Positions 1 through 6,519 of a DNA stretch of 34,528 bases are shown in pieces. Below the pieces are notes generated by a model. It searched no databases, was not told the origin of the DNA, and worked only from the letters and a program-made list of their open reading frames with translations. Location: contig CAZWYJ010000002.1 in NCBI GenBank assembly GCA_964638165.1, forward strand, positions 1 through 34,528. Direction: 5' to 3'. Each line of letters begins with the position of its first letter. The stretch's first letter is position 1. Position numbers and translations under genes: made by a program. Origin of the DNA: 2-12-FULL-60-25 sp964638165 (lineage in GTDB: Bacteria; Patescibacteriota; Patescibacteriia; 2-12-FULL-60-25).

Positions 1-89
1 GTTAAATACGGCGAGGGTTTAGAGCCAAGAGCCGGATCATCTTAATATCCTAAATCTCCAACCACCCCTTTAATTGGGTCAAAGAGGGA

Positions 90-118
90 TTGCCAATTTC
101 CCCGCATTTCGCTATACT
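90..118 (+). promoter_or_regulatory. Sigma70-type promoter of ndk
   Basis: TTGCCA at 90-95 and TATACT at 113-118 are separated by 17 nt. The predicted start of transcription is near 125, only about 5 nt before the ndk ATG at 130, so the message would be nearly leaderless. No Shine-Dalgarno sequence lies between. Confidence 0.65.
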
Positions 119-129
119 CCGACCAAACT

Positions 130-726
130 ATGAATATCCAGCAGTCCCTCGTGCTCATTAAGCCGGATGGCGTTGTCCGTGGCCATATCGGCGATATCAT
201 CTCTCGTTTCGAGATGGTCGGTCTCAAGATCACGGCCATGAAGATGATCCTCCCGAAGGTGGATGAAGCGGATCGCCACTATGCGCTCACGGAAGAGTGG
301 ATGCAGGCGGTGTACGAAAAGGCCAAGAAGAAGTACGAAGATAACGGAGATGCCTTCCCATTCCCGGATTACAAGTCGTACGGGACATCCATCAAGAATG
401 GATTGGTTGATTTTCTCGTGTCCGGCCCGATCGTTGCCATGGTGCTGGAAGGGGAGCAGGCCGTTCCCATCATCCGGAAGATCGTCGGCTCGACTGAGCC
501 GGTTTCCTCTCCACCCGGAACGATCCGTGGAGACTTCTCGATTGATAGCTACGCGCTTTCGAATGAGCAGAACCGTCCGCTCCGAAATCTCGTTCACGCA
601 TCCGGTACCGCGGAAGAGGCGAAAAATGAAATCAATGTGTGGTTCACGGAAGAGGATCTGCATAATTACGAGCACGTCCTCCAGCACGTCCTCTATAATC
701 CTGAAGCCTTCCTTCCAAAAAAGTAG
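130..726 (+). CDS. ndk: Nucleoside diphosphate kinase, long form
   Basis: Transfers the gamma phosphate from ATP to nucleoside diphosphates through a phosphohistidine, keeping NTP and dNTP pools balanced in the cytoplasm. The N-terminus carries the family strand with KPDGV (residues 11-15). The catalytic histidine is H156 in NLVHAS, the counterpart of the usual NxxHGSD, and GTIRGDF (130-136) precedes it. At 198 residues it is longer than the usual 140-150 because of a charged insert at about 55-85 and a second short insert at about 139-150. The start ATG at 130 is set by the promoter just upstream and by the conserved N-terminal strand. A terminator follows the gene, so it is probably monocistronic. 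The assignment is secure; whether the insertions change oligomerisation is unknown. Confidence 0.95.
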   Translation: MNIQQSLVLIKPDGVVRGHIGDIISRFEMVGLKITAMKMILPKVDEADRHYALTEEWMQAVYEKAKKKYEDNGDAFPFPDYKSYGTSIKNGLVDFLVSGPIVAMVLEGEQAVPIIRKIVGSTEPVSSPPGTIRGDFSIDSYALSNEQNRPLRNLVHASGTAEEAKNEINVWFTEEDLHNYEHVLQHVLYNPEAFLPKK

Positions 727-753
727 ACGCAAGGTTTTTTCGTTTGAATAAAA

Positions 754-793
754 GCGCCCTGATCGCGTTCACACGCGACGGGGCGTTTTTTTT
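754..793 (+). terminator. Intrinsic terminator of ndk
   Basis: A GC-rich hairpin pairs CGCCC and TCGCG on the left with CGCGA and GGGCG on the right around a short loop, followed directly by an eight-T tract. Confidence 0.85.
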
Positions 794-853
794 GCGGAGA
801 ATACCAGAATGAGAGATCTGAAGTTTTTATAGAGGAGAAGAACAAACGGGAAT

Positions 854-882
854 TTGCAATTTTTGCGCCATTCCTCTACTGT
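854..882 (+). promoter_or_regulatory. Possible hicBA promoter
   Basis: TTGCAA at 854-859 and TACTGT at 877-882 are 17 nt apart. The -10 box is weak. The predicted start is about 3 nt before the hicB ATG at 892, similar to the spacing seen at ndk. Confidence 0.35.
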
Positions 883-891
883 AAATGGCGT

Positions 892-1101
892 ATGACATAC
901 AGGTTCACAGCCAGCTTTGTTAAAGAAGGTAAATGGTATGTTGCGCATGCCGTCGAGCTTGGCGTTGTGAGTCAAGGAAGAACGATTTTGGAAGCTCAAA
1001 AAAATCTTCAAGAAGCTGTTGAGCTCTATTTGGAAGATAGGCCAAAAAGTAAAATGTCGAAAGAGACCCCGCTCCTCGCAGTCCTGGAGGCGAACATTTG
1101 A
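892..1101 (+). CDS. hicB: HicB-like antitoxin
   Basis: A 69-residue protein with the HicB/UPF0150 partial RNase H-like fold pattern: a YRFTASFVKEGKWYVAHAVEL strand-turn-strand start, then QGRTILEAQKNLQEAVELYLE, the helix typical of this family. HicB neutralises the HicA mRNA interferase. It is short and has no C-terminal helix-turn-helix or ribbon-helix-helix domain, so any autoregulation would need another DNA-binding surface. It is followed 6 nt later by hicA. The order antitoxin-toxin is the reverse of the classical hicAB arrangement but is known in the family. The start at 892 is a UAUG with no Shine-Dalgarno. Confidence 0.85.
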   Translation: MTYRFTASFVKEGKWYVAHAVELGVVSQGRTILEAQKNLQEAVELYLEDRPKSKMSKETPLLAVLEANI

Positions 1102-1107
1102 ATAAAT

Positions 1108-1332
1108 ATGCCAAAGCCAGTTTCTGGCAGCGCGGTCATCAAAATTTTAATCAGTATCTACAATTTTTGTATCGTGAGCCAAAAAGGGAGCCACGTTAAA
1201 CTCAAGGGAGTCGCGGATGGAAAAGTCGTAACGACCGTTGTTCCGTTGCACCGCGAACTCGCCCATGGAACGATCCGAGGGATCCTCCGACTTGCCAAGA
1301 TTGAATACGAAGATTTTGTGAAAGATATTTAG
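1108..1332 (+). CDS. hicA: HicA-like mRNA interferase toxin
   Basis: A 74-residue double-stranded-RNA-binding-fold toxin of the HicA/YcfA family. It shows the catalytic-histidine motif QKGSHVKL (H29) and the C-terminal signature VPLHRELAHGTIRGILRLAKI. HicA cleaves mRNA when HicB is depleted. The N-terminus normally reads as a lysine-rich start with RELIKxLEKxGF; here the matching helix is VIKILISIYNFCIV, which is more hydrophobic than usual, so activity could be altered. It is translated from a UAUG start 6 nt after hicB. A short inverted repeat (TTTAGAATA at 1328-1336, TATTCTAAA at 1381-1389) overlaps its 3' end. Confidence 0.85.
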   Translation: MPKPVSGSAVIKILISIYNFCIVSQKGSHVKLKGVADGKVVTTVVPLHRELAHGTIRGILRLAKIEYEDFVKDI

Positions 1333-1419
1333 AATAGGGAATTTGGAAGATTTCCTCCACGTTCTGCATTCACTATTCTGTATTCTAAATTCTAAAAAAC
1401 CATCCACATCCACCCCCGT

Positions 1420-1704
1420 TGACGAGTATTTTCAAGCGCGACAAACTTGAAGGGTCCGGTAGTCTGAATGAGGTTTCGAGCTAACTTCTTCTATGGAGGC
1501 GATGACGTGTAGAAACTGCGGTTTCTCGCCGATAGCCTCGCGGCGTTCACTTCATCGTTCTTGTTCAAGTGGATTTTCTGCCTGATCGGAACGACGAACG
1601 CAAGTGCCCACCTATCCCATAGTCGAAAACCTCATCGACGTTCCTCGATATCCATCGGGGAGCCGGACACGCAAAGCCCTCCAGGATTCCTGGGGGTTTT
1701 GCTT
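1420..1704 (+). ncRNA. Candidate structured non-coding RNA with terminator
   Basis: This stretch has no convincing gene but nests several long-range pairings. GTCCGG (1454-1459) pairs with CCGGAC (1663-1668). GAGGTTTCGA (1470-1479) pairs with TCGAAAACCTC (1623-1633) with one bulge. CTATGG (1491-1496) pairs with CCATAG (1617-1622), directly next to the second stem. Inside lie local hairpins: AGAAAC/GTTTCT (1511-1526), CGCCG/CGGCG (1527-1545) and CACTT/AAGTG (1548-1571). It ends in a terminator-like hairpin (1671-1704). A possible -35 (TTGACG at 1419-1424) has no good -10. It does not match the conserved elements of RNase P RNA, tmRNA or SRP RNA that I know. The fold is seen; the existence of a transcript is inferred. 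Confidence 0.4.
1671..1704 (+). terminator. Intrinsic terminator-like hairpin
   Basis: GCAAAG-CCCTCCAGG pairs with CCTGGGGG-TTTTGC around ATT. A four-T tract follows the GC stem. It would close the candidate RNA on the + strand. Confidence 0.6.
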
Positions 1705-1705
1705 T

Positions 1706-1771
1706 AGGGCGTGGGCCATAGGTCGTAGGGCGTGGGCACTCCTACGCCCTACGACCTATGGCCCACGCCCT
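1706..1771. repeat. Perfect 28-bp inverted repeat
   Basis: The arms 1706-1733 and 1744-1771 are exact reverse complements separated by 10 nt. The arm itself repeats a GGGCGTGGG/GTAGGGCG theme that recurs in other spacers of this window. It lies between the convergent ends of the candidate RNA and the HU gene. Confidence 0.9.
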
Positions 1772-1777
1772 GTATCA

Positions 1778-1802
1778 CAAACCCCCGGTTCATCACCGAG
1801 GG
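1778..1802 (-). terminator. Terminator of the HU gene
   Basis: On the minus strand CCCTCGGT, a 5-nt loop and ACCGGGGG form a hairpin followed by TTTG. It lies 29 nt beyond the HU stop codon. Confidence 0.55.
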
Positions 1803-1830
1803 CCTGTATTTCTTTGAACGTCGTTGCCAA

Positions 1831-2112
1831 TTAGAGCACCGCGTCCTTGGCTGCCTTGGCAACGCGGAACTTCACCACGGTCTTGGCAGGAATCTTGATC
1901 GTCTCGCCCGTGGCCGGGTTGCGACCCATGCGCTCCTTGCGGTGCACTTTGACGAGCTTCCCGACGCCCGGGAACACGAATTCGCCACTCTTCTTTACCT
2001 GGGTGTACGCCATGTCCGCGAGCGTATCCATCACGCTTACGACTTGCTTTTTGGCGAGCCCGGTCTTTTCGGCGAGCATCTGCATGATCTGTGACTTTGT
2101 GAGTTTTGCCAT
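1831..2112 (-). CDS. hup: HU-family nucleoid DNA-binding protein
   Basis: A 93-residue histone-like protein of the HU/IHF family that dimerises and bends DNA. It starts with MAKLTKSQIMQMLAEKTGL (helix 1), contains GEFVFPGVGKL at 43-53, the beta-arm motif RNPATGE (64-70) whose proline intercalates into DNA, and the closing FRVAKAAKDAV helix. Length and motifs match the family closely. The start is a UAUG (minus strand) without a Shine-Dalgarno sequence. It is transcribed alone, convergent with hicBA. HU rather than IHF is favoured because the sequence has no IHF-specific features, but the two are hard to separate by eye. Confidence 0.95.
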   Translation of the reverse strand: MAKLTKSQIMQMLAEKTGLAKKQVVSVMDTLADMAYTQVKKSGEFVFPGVGKLVKVHRKERMGRNPATGETIKIPAKTVVKFRVAKAAKDAVL

Positions 2113-2155
2113 ATAATTATGGGGAAAACTGAATAATAATGAATGAATGACTAGT

Positions 2156-2184
2156 ATTATGAGGCTTTTTTACAGAGAGGGCAA
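2156..2184 (-). promoter_or_regulatory. Promoter of the HU gene
   Basis: Read on the minus strand, TTGCCC (2184-2179) and CATAAT (2161-2156) are 17 nt apart. The predicted leader is about 37 nt. A separate TTGACA (2227-2222) further upstream has no acceptable -10 at the right distance. Confidence 0.55.
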
Positions 2185-2294
2185 GGAAACATGGGGAAAA
2201 CGCAGTCTTTTTTGAAGAAGATGTCAAGTTTTTTAATACTGAAGAGCGCCCATGGTCCGGAAGGGTCGTGGACGAACTTCAGGATTCACAGGCG

Positions 2295-3047
2295 CTAGGA
2301 ATCAACGCGATTGTAGGCGAGTTGATAGTCGGCGTAGTCTTTTTGGGAAAGTGCTAGCTCTCGTTCCGGATCAATACGATGAACTCGGATGGCCTCTTGA
2401 AGGAGGAGGAAGATTCCACGGGATCCTTTTTCTGATCGAAGAGATCGCACGAGTTTTTGGGCGAATGCGACATGGGCACTTCGGTCAGCCTGACTGATCC
2501 ATGAGGGATTGATCTGAAATCGACCGGGTTCATACGCGATGGCTTCGTAAATGAGCGCGAGATGGGAGAGGTCGATTCGATTCGGAGGGATGCGCAAAAA
2601 CTTTTGTATGACGTGAGCGTTGATGCGCGCCCGTAGGCGGAGGAATTCGTTTTCAGTGAAGTTTTCTTCAATCTCGGCATAGGGCACGTCGAGGTGGAAG
2701 AGGACGTGGGAAAGAACGATGACGCTTTCTATGGATCTCTTCGTCTCTCCGCTTCGGAGGAGTTTGAGGCTCTCGCGTGCGAGCATGATGAACAGGCGGT
2801 TTTTTATAGCTGATATGGCTCGACTGGCCACGTGATCACCCTGCTCTTCAAGAACATCTTCATAGATCCCGAAAGGATCTCCGAATGTCGGTGGAATGGA
2901 AAATCGTCCCGTTGGTTTTTCCGTACTCCGTGGAGGGTCCCAGCCTTCGTCTAAAGCCGTGATATCCATTGGTGGCGGATCGGATAAAGGTGCAAGATCG
3001 AGCTCGATTGGGGGGAGTGTTTCTTTCGTTGTTGCCCGAAGGGTCAT
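2295..3047 (-). CDS. Hypothetical soluble protein
   Basis: I do not recognise this 250-residue protein. The first 65 residues are proline- and acid-rich and look disordered (for example PPIELDLAPLSDPPP). The rest is predicted to be helical, with arginine/leucine-rich stretches such as RLRARINAHVIQKFLRIPPNR and a C-terminus ending QLAYNRVDS. There is no signal peptide, transmembrane segment, cysteine pair or obvious catalytic motif. It is transcribed divergently from the LOG-family gene, with about 140 nt between the two starts. The start at 3047 is the first in-frame ATG. Codon use resembles the neighbours, so it is probably a real gene restricted to close relatives. Confidence 0.7.
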   Translation of the reverse strand: MTLRATTKETLPPIELDLAPLSDPPPMDITALDEGWDPPRSTEKPTGRFSIPPTFGDPFGIYEDVLEEQGDHVASRAISAIKNRLFIMLARESLKLLRSGETKRSIESVIVLSHVLFHLDVPYAEIEENFTENEFLRLRARINAHVIQKFLRIPPNRIDLSHLALIYEAIAYEPGRFQINPSWISQADRSAHVAFAQKLVRSLRSEKGSRGIFLLLQEAIRVHRIDPERELALSQKDYADYQLAYNRVDS

Positions 3048-3172
3048 TTTTTCTCCTCGTGTCGTAAGCCGAATCCGATAAAAATCGTCGGAAGTCCCAA
3101 AATGCCATGCGCGTTTTTGCTCGTCAACCGATCAGGGGATTGTTCACGATCTCCACCGCGTTCCGCCTTCGT

Positions 3173-3180
3173 GCTAACAT
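3173..3180 (+). promoter_or_regulatory. Possible extended -10 of the LOG-family gene
   Basis: TGCTAACAT includes TAACAT (3175-3180) preceded by TG. No good -35 is seen. The predicted transcript start is about 2 nt before the ATG at 3189, which would make the message leaderless. Confidence 0.35.
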
Positions 3181-3188
3181 CGCAATGT

Positions 3189-4109
3189 ATGAAGAAAACA
3201 TCAAAGGCGCAAAAGAAAACGCCCATGCAGTTGGCGAAGCGGAAGATGAGCGAAGAAGGTGCCCGCCGAGTGGCGTCATGGAACGGAGCGCAGAATCGGA
3301 AAAGGAAGGCGGAGACGTCCGGCAATGAGGATCGTCGCTATCAAAAATGGGTGAAGCAGTCCTCGGAAGCGATTCCGATGACGGATCGCTTGCAGGCATT
3401 CGCGGATGATCCGAACTGGCGTATTTTTCGTATCATGGCGGAGTTCATTGATGGCTTTGAGTTTTTGGATAGCCTGCGTTCTGAAGTGACGATTTTTGGA
3501 AGCGCTCGAGCGCAAACGGACGACGACTACTATCAGGCGGCAAAAGACTTGGGGCACGCGCTCGGTGAGGCCGGGTATACCATCATCACGGGCGGAGGCC
3601 CGGGAATCATGGAGGCGGCGAACTGGGGCGCGTATGAAGCCGGGGCGGAAAGCATTGGTCTCGATATCGAGCTCCCCACGGAGCAGCGTCGGAACCAGTT
3701 TGTCACGCGCGCCATCGGGTTCCATCACTTCTTTACGCGCAAAGTCATGCTTTCCGCGTCCGCGCAGGCCTACGTATTTTTCCCCGGTGGATTCGGCACG
3801 CTGGATGAGATGTCGGAAATGGTTACGCTCATTCAGACGGGGAAGATTCCGCGCAATGTTCCGGTCATTCTTTACGGGAAGGATTTTTGGCAGCCGTTCA
3901 TAAATTGGGTGCATACGAAGGTCTTTCAGGAGAACCGATATGTGTCCGAAAAAGATGTCGCAATTCCGCAGATCGTTGATACGGTTGAAGAGGCGGTAAA
4001 AATTCTTCGAAAAACGACCGAGCGCCCTTATGGATTCGGAGCAAAGAGGGGACAGGAGTCGGCGAAAGAGCCTCGGAAGCGCCTCCCGCGAGGCGCGCGA
4101 AGATCGTAA
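3189..4109 (+). CDS. LOG family (lysine-decarboxylase-like) nucleotide phosphoribohydrolase
   Basis: A 306-residue protein of the TIGR00730/LOG family. These enzymes hydrolyse the N-glycosidic bond of nucleoside 5'-monophosphates; some make free cytokinin. Motifs are FGSAR (103-107), GGGPGIMEA (135-143) and the family signature PGGFGTLDE (199-207), which carries the catalytic glutamate. The Rossmann-like core spans about 95-290. Both ends are unusual: a lysine/arginine-rich N-terminal tail (1-60) and a basic C-terminal tail ending in RKRLPRGARRS, which may bind nucleic acid or be disordered. An upstream in-frame ATG at 3102 would add 29 residues, but 3189 is preferred because of its UAUG context and the -10-like box just before it. 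The true substrate is unknown. Confidence 0.9.
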   Translation: MKKTSKAQKKTPMQLAKRKMSEEGARRVASWNGAQNRKRKAETSGNEDRRYQKWVKQSSEAIPMTDRLQAFADDPNWRIFRIMAEFIDGFEFLDSLRSEVTIFGSARAQTDDDYYQAAKDLGHALGEAGYTIITGGGPGIMEAANWGAYEAGAESIGLDIELPTEQRRNQFVTRAIGFHHFFTRKVMLSASAQAYVFFPGGFGTLDEMSEMVTLIQTGKIPRNVPVILYGKDFWQPFINWVHTKVFQENRYVSEKDVAIPQIVDTVEEAVKILRKTTERPYGFGAKRGQESAKEPRKRLPRGARRS

Positions 4110-4205
4110 AATCGTGGGGCGCGGATCGTAGCCTGTCCCGAGGCCTTTGCGAGGGATAGGGCGTGGGAATTCCCGCGCCCCGCGATCTGCGCCCCGCGCC
4201 CCTTT
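4110..4205. repeat. GC-rich inverted-repeat spacer
   Basis: GGGGCGCGGATCG (from about 4115) is mirrored by CGATCTGCGCCCC near 4181-4194, and GGGCGTGGGAATTCCCGCGCCC forms an inner palindrome. A 25-nt block at 4131-4155 recurs inverted at 6381-6405 with one mismatch. Confidence 0.7.
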
Positions 4206-4211
4206 ACCTAT

Positions 4212-5369
4212 ATGCCTCCAAAAAATCAGACCGCCGCAAAATCCATTGCTTTGCACAAAAAGCTTCGAGGAAAGATCGCCATTCACTCCAAGGCGATCGT
4301 GAAAAATCTCAAGGATCTCTCGCTCGTGTACACACCGGGTGTGGGCGCGGTGTCATCCGCGATCGCGAAGAACCCGGCGCTCGCGGATGCGCTCACGTGG
4401 CGCAGGAATGCGGTTGCGATCGTTTCGGATGGCTCTGCCGTTCTCGGGCTCGGGAATATCGGTCCGGTGGCCGCGCTTCCGGTCATGGAAGGGAAGAGCG
4501 TGATCTTTAAACAGTTCACGGGCATTGATGCGATTCCGATTGTTCTCGCGACGCAAGACACCGAAGAGATTATCGCAACGGTCAAGGCGATCGCGCCGAC
4601 CTTCGGAGCGATCCAGCTGGAAGATATCTCCGCGCCGCGCTGTTTCGAAATCGAAAACCGCCTCTCCAAGGAATTGGATATGCCGGTAATGCACGATGAT
4701 CAGCATGGAACAGCCATCGTCGTCCTCGCCGGGCTCCTGAATGCGCTCAAAGTCGTCCGTAAGAGCATGAACTCCGTTCGTATCATTCTCTCTGGCGCAG
4801 GCGCGGCAGGAACGGCGATCGCAAAACTTCTCATCGCCGCAGGCGCGGATGATATGACGGTCTGCGATCGCAAGGGTATCCTGGGTATGGATCGAAAGGA
4901 TTTGAATCCGGAAAAAATCGCGCTTCGGGCGATCACGAATCCGCGTGGGCTATCCGGCCACCTCAAAGATGCGCTCAAAGATGCGGATGTCTTCATCGGT
5001 ATTTCCGCGCCAGGCATTCTCACCAAAGAGCTGATCAAAACCATGGCATCAAAGCCGATCGTCTTCGCGCTCGCCAACCCCACGCCAGAGATTCTTCCGA
5101 GCGAGGCAAAGAAGGCGGGTGTGGCGGTTGTCGCCTCGGGCCGAAGCGATTTTCCGAATCAGGTGAATAACGCGCTGTGCTATCCGGGTCTTTTCCGCGG
5201 CATGCTGGATCGTGGCGTGAAGACCGTTGATGTGGCTACGAAGATCCGTGCCGCGAAAGCTATCGCCGGTTTTATCAAAAAACCGACCGCAGATCGCATC
5301 ATCCCGACTATCTTCGATAAAGGTCTGCATCAGGCTGTGGCGAAGAGCGTTGCGAAAAACTCTCGCTGA
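4212..5369 (+). CDS. NAD(P)-dependent malic enzyme
   Basis: Oxidatively decarboxylates malate to pyruvate and CO2 with NAD(P)+ and a divalent metal, linking C4 acids to pyruvate. At 385 residues it is the short bacterial type without a phosphotransacetylase domain. It shows SLVYTPGV (37-44) with the catalytic tyrosine, SDGSAVLGLGNIGP (72-85), the metal-binding LEDI (136-139), HDDQHGTA (161-168) and the Rossmann loop GAGAAG (195-200). SDFPNQVNN near the C-terminus is also typical. The start is a UAUG at 4212 after a GC-rich spacer with no clear promoter. A strong terminator follows. The coenzyme choice cannot be settled by eye. Candidate roles in a reduced metabolism are pyruvate or NAD(P)H supply. 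Confidence 0.95.
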   Translation: MPPKNQTAAKSIALHKKLRGKIAIHSKAIVKNLKDLSLVYTPGVGAVSSAIAKNPALADALTWRRNAVAIVSDGSAVLGLGNIGPVAALPVMEGKSVIFKQFTGIDAIPIVLATQDTEEIIATVKAIAPTFGAIQLEDISAPRCFEIENRLSKELDMPVMHDDQHGTAIVVLAGLLNALKVVRKSMNSVRIILSGAGAAGTAIAKLLIAAGADDMTVCDRKGILGMDRKDLNPEKIALRAITNPRGLSGHLKDALKDADVFIGISAPGILTKELIKTMASKPIVFALANPTPEILPSEAKKAGVAVVASGRSDFPNQVNNALCYPGLFRGMLDRGVKTVDVATKIRAAKAIAGFIKKPTADRIIPTIFDKGLHQAVAKSVAKNSR

Positions 5370-5385
5370 CATATTTTCAGACAAG

Positions 5386-5442
5386 AAAAAACGCCCCCGC
5401 CCCGTATCACGCGACTGCGAGAGAAGGGCGGGGGAGTGTTTT
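5386..5442. terminator. Bidirectional terminator after malic enzyme
   Basis: CCCCCGCCC (5394-5402) pairs with GGGCGGGGG (5426-5434). On the minus side it is followed by TTTTTTC and on the plus side by AGTGTTTT, so it can serve both convergent genes. Confidence 0.75.
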
Positions 5443-5491
5443 GAGCACGGGAAAGATCGTCAGTTTCCGTCGACGTGATAGCGAGCGCCTG

Positions 5492-5851
5492 TCATTGCCT
5501 TCGCGTTTCGTCTTCACGGGCAAGGTCTCGCTCGTGTGCGATCCTCATGCGCCGAAGGCGTTCTTGACGATAGGCGGTGGCTTCATCGTCCGTCATGCGC
5601 AGAAATCTGCCGTTGTAGTCAATGTCCAATTCGGGACGGAATTCGTCTTCGGAGTCATCCGAACCGAAGGCGATGGACGTGGCATTGAGCCTTGGTTTTC
5701 TGGTCGGCGCGGTCGCTTCTTCGATCATGCAGTTGATGCGGTGCCGGTGGAATGCGACCCAAGCCCGCAGGCGCGGATCGAAGACGAAGCACAGAAGGAC
5801 GAAGGCGGAAACGACGATGAGTCCGGGCCAGATGTTTTTTTCAAAAGGCAT
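5492..5851 (-). CDS. Small membrane-anchored hypothetical protein
   Basis: A 119-residue protein with one N-terminal transmembrane segment (about residues 8-25, WPGLIVVSAFVLLCFVF) and no signal-peptidase site. A charged cytoplasmic or periplasmic tail follows; its last 45 residues are arginine- and glutamate-rich and probably form a helix or coiled coil (ATAYRQERLRRMRIAHERD). I do not recognise the family. Unlike the core genes, it has a textbook Shine-Dalgarno AAGGAGG about 6 nt before the ATG, which supports it as a real and well-translated gene. A TTGACG is seen upstream (minus strand, 5925-5920), with only a weak -10. Confidence 0.7.
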   Translation of the reverse strand: MPFEKNIWPGLIVVSAFVLLCFVFDPRLRAWVAFHRHRINCMIEEATAPTRKPRLNATSIAFGSDDSEDEFRPELDIDYNGRFLRMTDDEATAYRQERLRRMRIAHERDLAREDETRRQ

Positions 5852-5981
5852 GCGATCCTCCTTGGAATGTCCGATATCCCGTATGGGATGGCACGGATGG
5901 AATCAGAAAATAGAGAAGACGTCAAAAGTGGGGAGCGGGGAGAAGGTCGTGGGGAGTGAATGAGTTCCTCTCCCCTAAATA

Positions 5982-6006
5982 AAAACCCCCTCGTTTCCGA
6001 GAGAGC
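5982..6006 (-). terminator. Terminator of rpmB
   Basis: On the minus strand CTCTCTCG-GAAA-CGAGGGGG is a hairpin with a GAAA tetraloop, followed by TTTTTATTT. It lies 28 nt beyond the rpmB stop. Confidence 0.8.
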
Positions 6007-6033
6007 TTTTTGACATGATCTTACGGACCTTTT

Positions 6034-6246
6034 CTACTTCTTCACGACAGCCTTCTTCGCTGTTGTTGGAATGAGACCCTTCTTCTTCAATGTCTTGAGC
6101 GTGCGCGCGGCAACGCGAAACTTCTTGCCATCAATGCGGATGGTCTGAAGATTGATCCCCTGGCGGCGAAGGGATCGGACATTGGAGTGACTGCGGGAGC
6201 GAGAGGCCTTTGGGCCGCGTCCGGTAATGGCGCAAACTCGGGACAT
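6034..6246 (-). CDS. rpmB: Large ribosomal subunit protein bL28
   Basis: A 70-residue protein that opens MSRVCAITGRGPKAS, the hallmark of bL28, then SHSNVRSLRRQGINLQTIRIDGK and a C-terminal TLKTLKKKGLI segment. bL28 binds 23S rRNA near the exit-tunnel side of the 50S subunit. It has lost most of the zinc-binding cysteines found in some bL28 proteins (only one cysteine, C5). It stands alone rather than with rpmG. The start is AUG after a run without a clear Shine-Dalgarno sequence. It is divergent from the M50 protease gene. Confidence 0.95.
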   Translation of the reverse strand: MSRVCAITGRGPKASRSRSHSNVRSLRRQGINLQTIRIDGKKFRVAARTLKTLKKKGLIPTTAKKAVVKK

Positions 6247-6348
6247 AGTGATAGGGGGATGATGGTGGAAGCGATCAGACGGGGATTCCGCGTTGTCGCT
6301 CTGGTGCGAGGATGATACGCTCTTTTGGCAATTCGTGCAAGAGGCATG

Positions 6349-6516
6349 TAGGACTTACGCGTTTGGCGCATAACTTCGTTCCCTCGCAAAAGCCTCGGGA
6401 CAGGCGCCCTCTCCGCTCCTCCCCTTCGCAAAAGCCTCAGGGCTTCGGCGATAATGCATACGCCTCGCTTCGGTGCTCGGGTTTTCCTCGTTCTGCATCC
6501 AAACACGTAAGTTCTA
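6349..6516. repeat. Two-tier palindromic element E4
   Basis: The outer arms 6349-6366 (TAGGACTTACGCGTTTGG) and 6499-6516 are inverted repeats matching at 16 of 18 positions. Next to the arms are CGCAT on the left and TGCAT on the right. The interior holds a direct repeat CGCAAAAGCCTC (6385-6396 and 6427-6438). The right arm ends 3 nt before the M50 protease start, so it would lie in that gene's leader. A closely similar 3' segment (GGTTTTCC...TCTGCATCCAAAC) recurs near 28770-28795. Confidence 0.65.
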
Positions 6517-6519
6517 GTT

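Noticed and set aside
1604..2116. Long open frames on the + strand across the spacer and HU gene
   Set aside because: They run through the inverted repeat and antisense to a clear HU gene, with no family resemblance.
2233..2290. GGTCCGGAAGG resembling the SRP RNA apical loop
   Set aside because: The matching AGCAGC side and a closing helix of proper length are missing, so it is treated as chance.
3276..4286. 336-aa frame antisense to the LOG-family gene
   Set aside because: It is a shadow of the real gene; composition is arginine-rich and lacks any motif.
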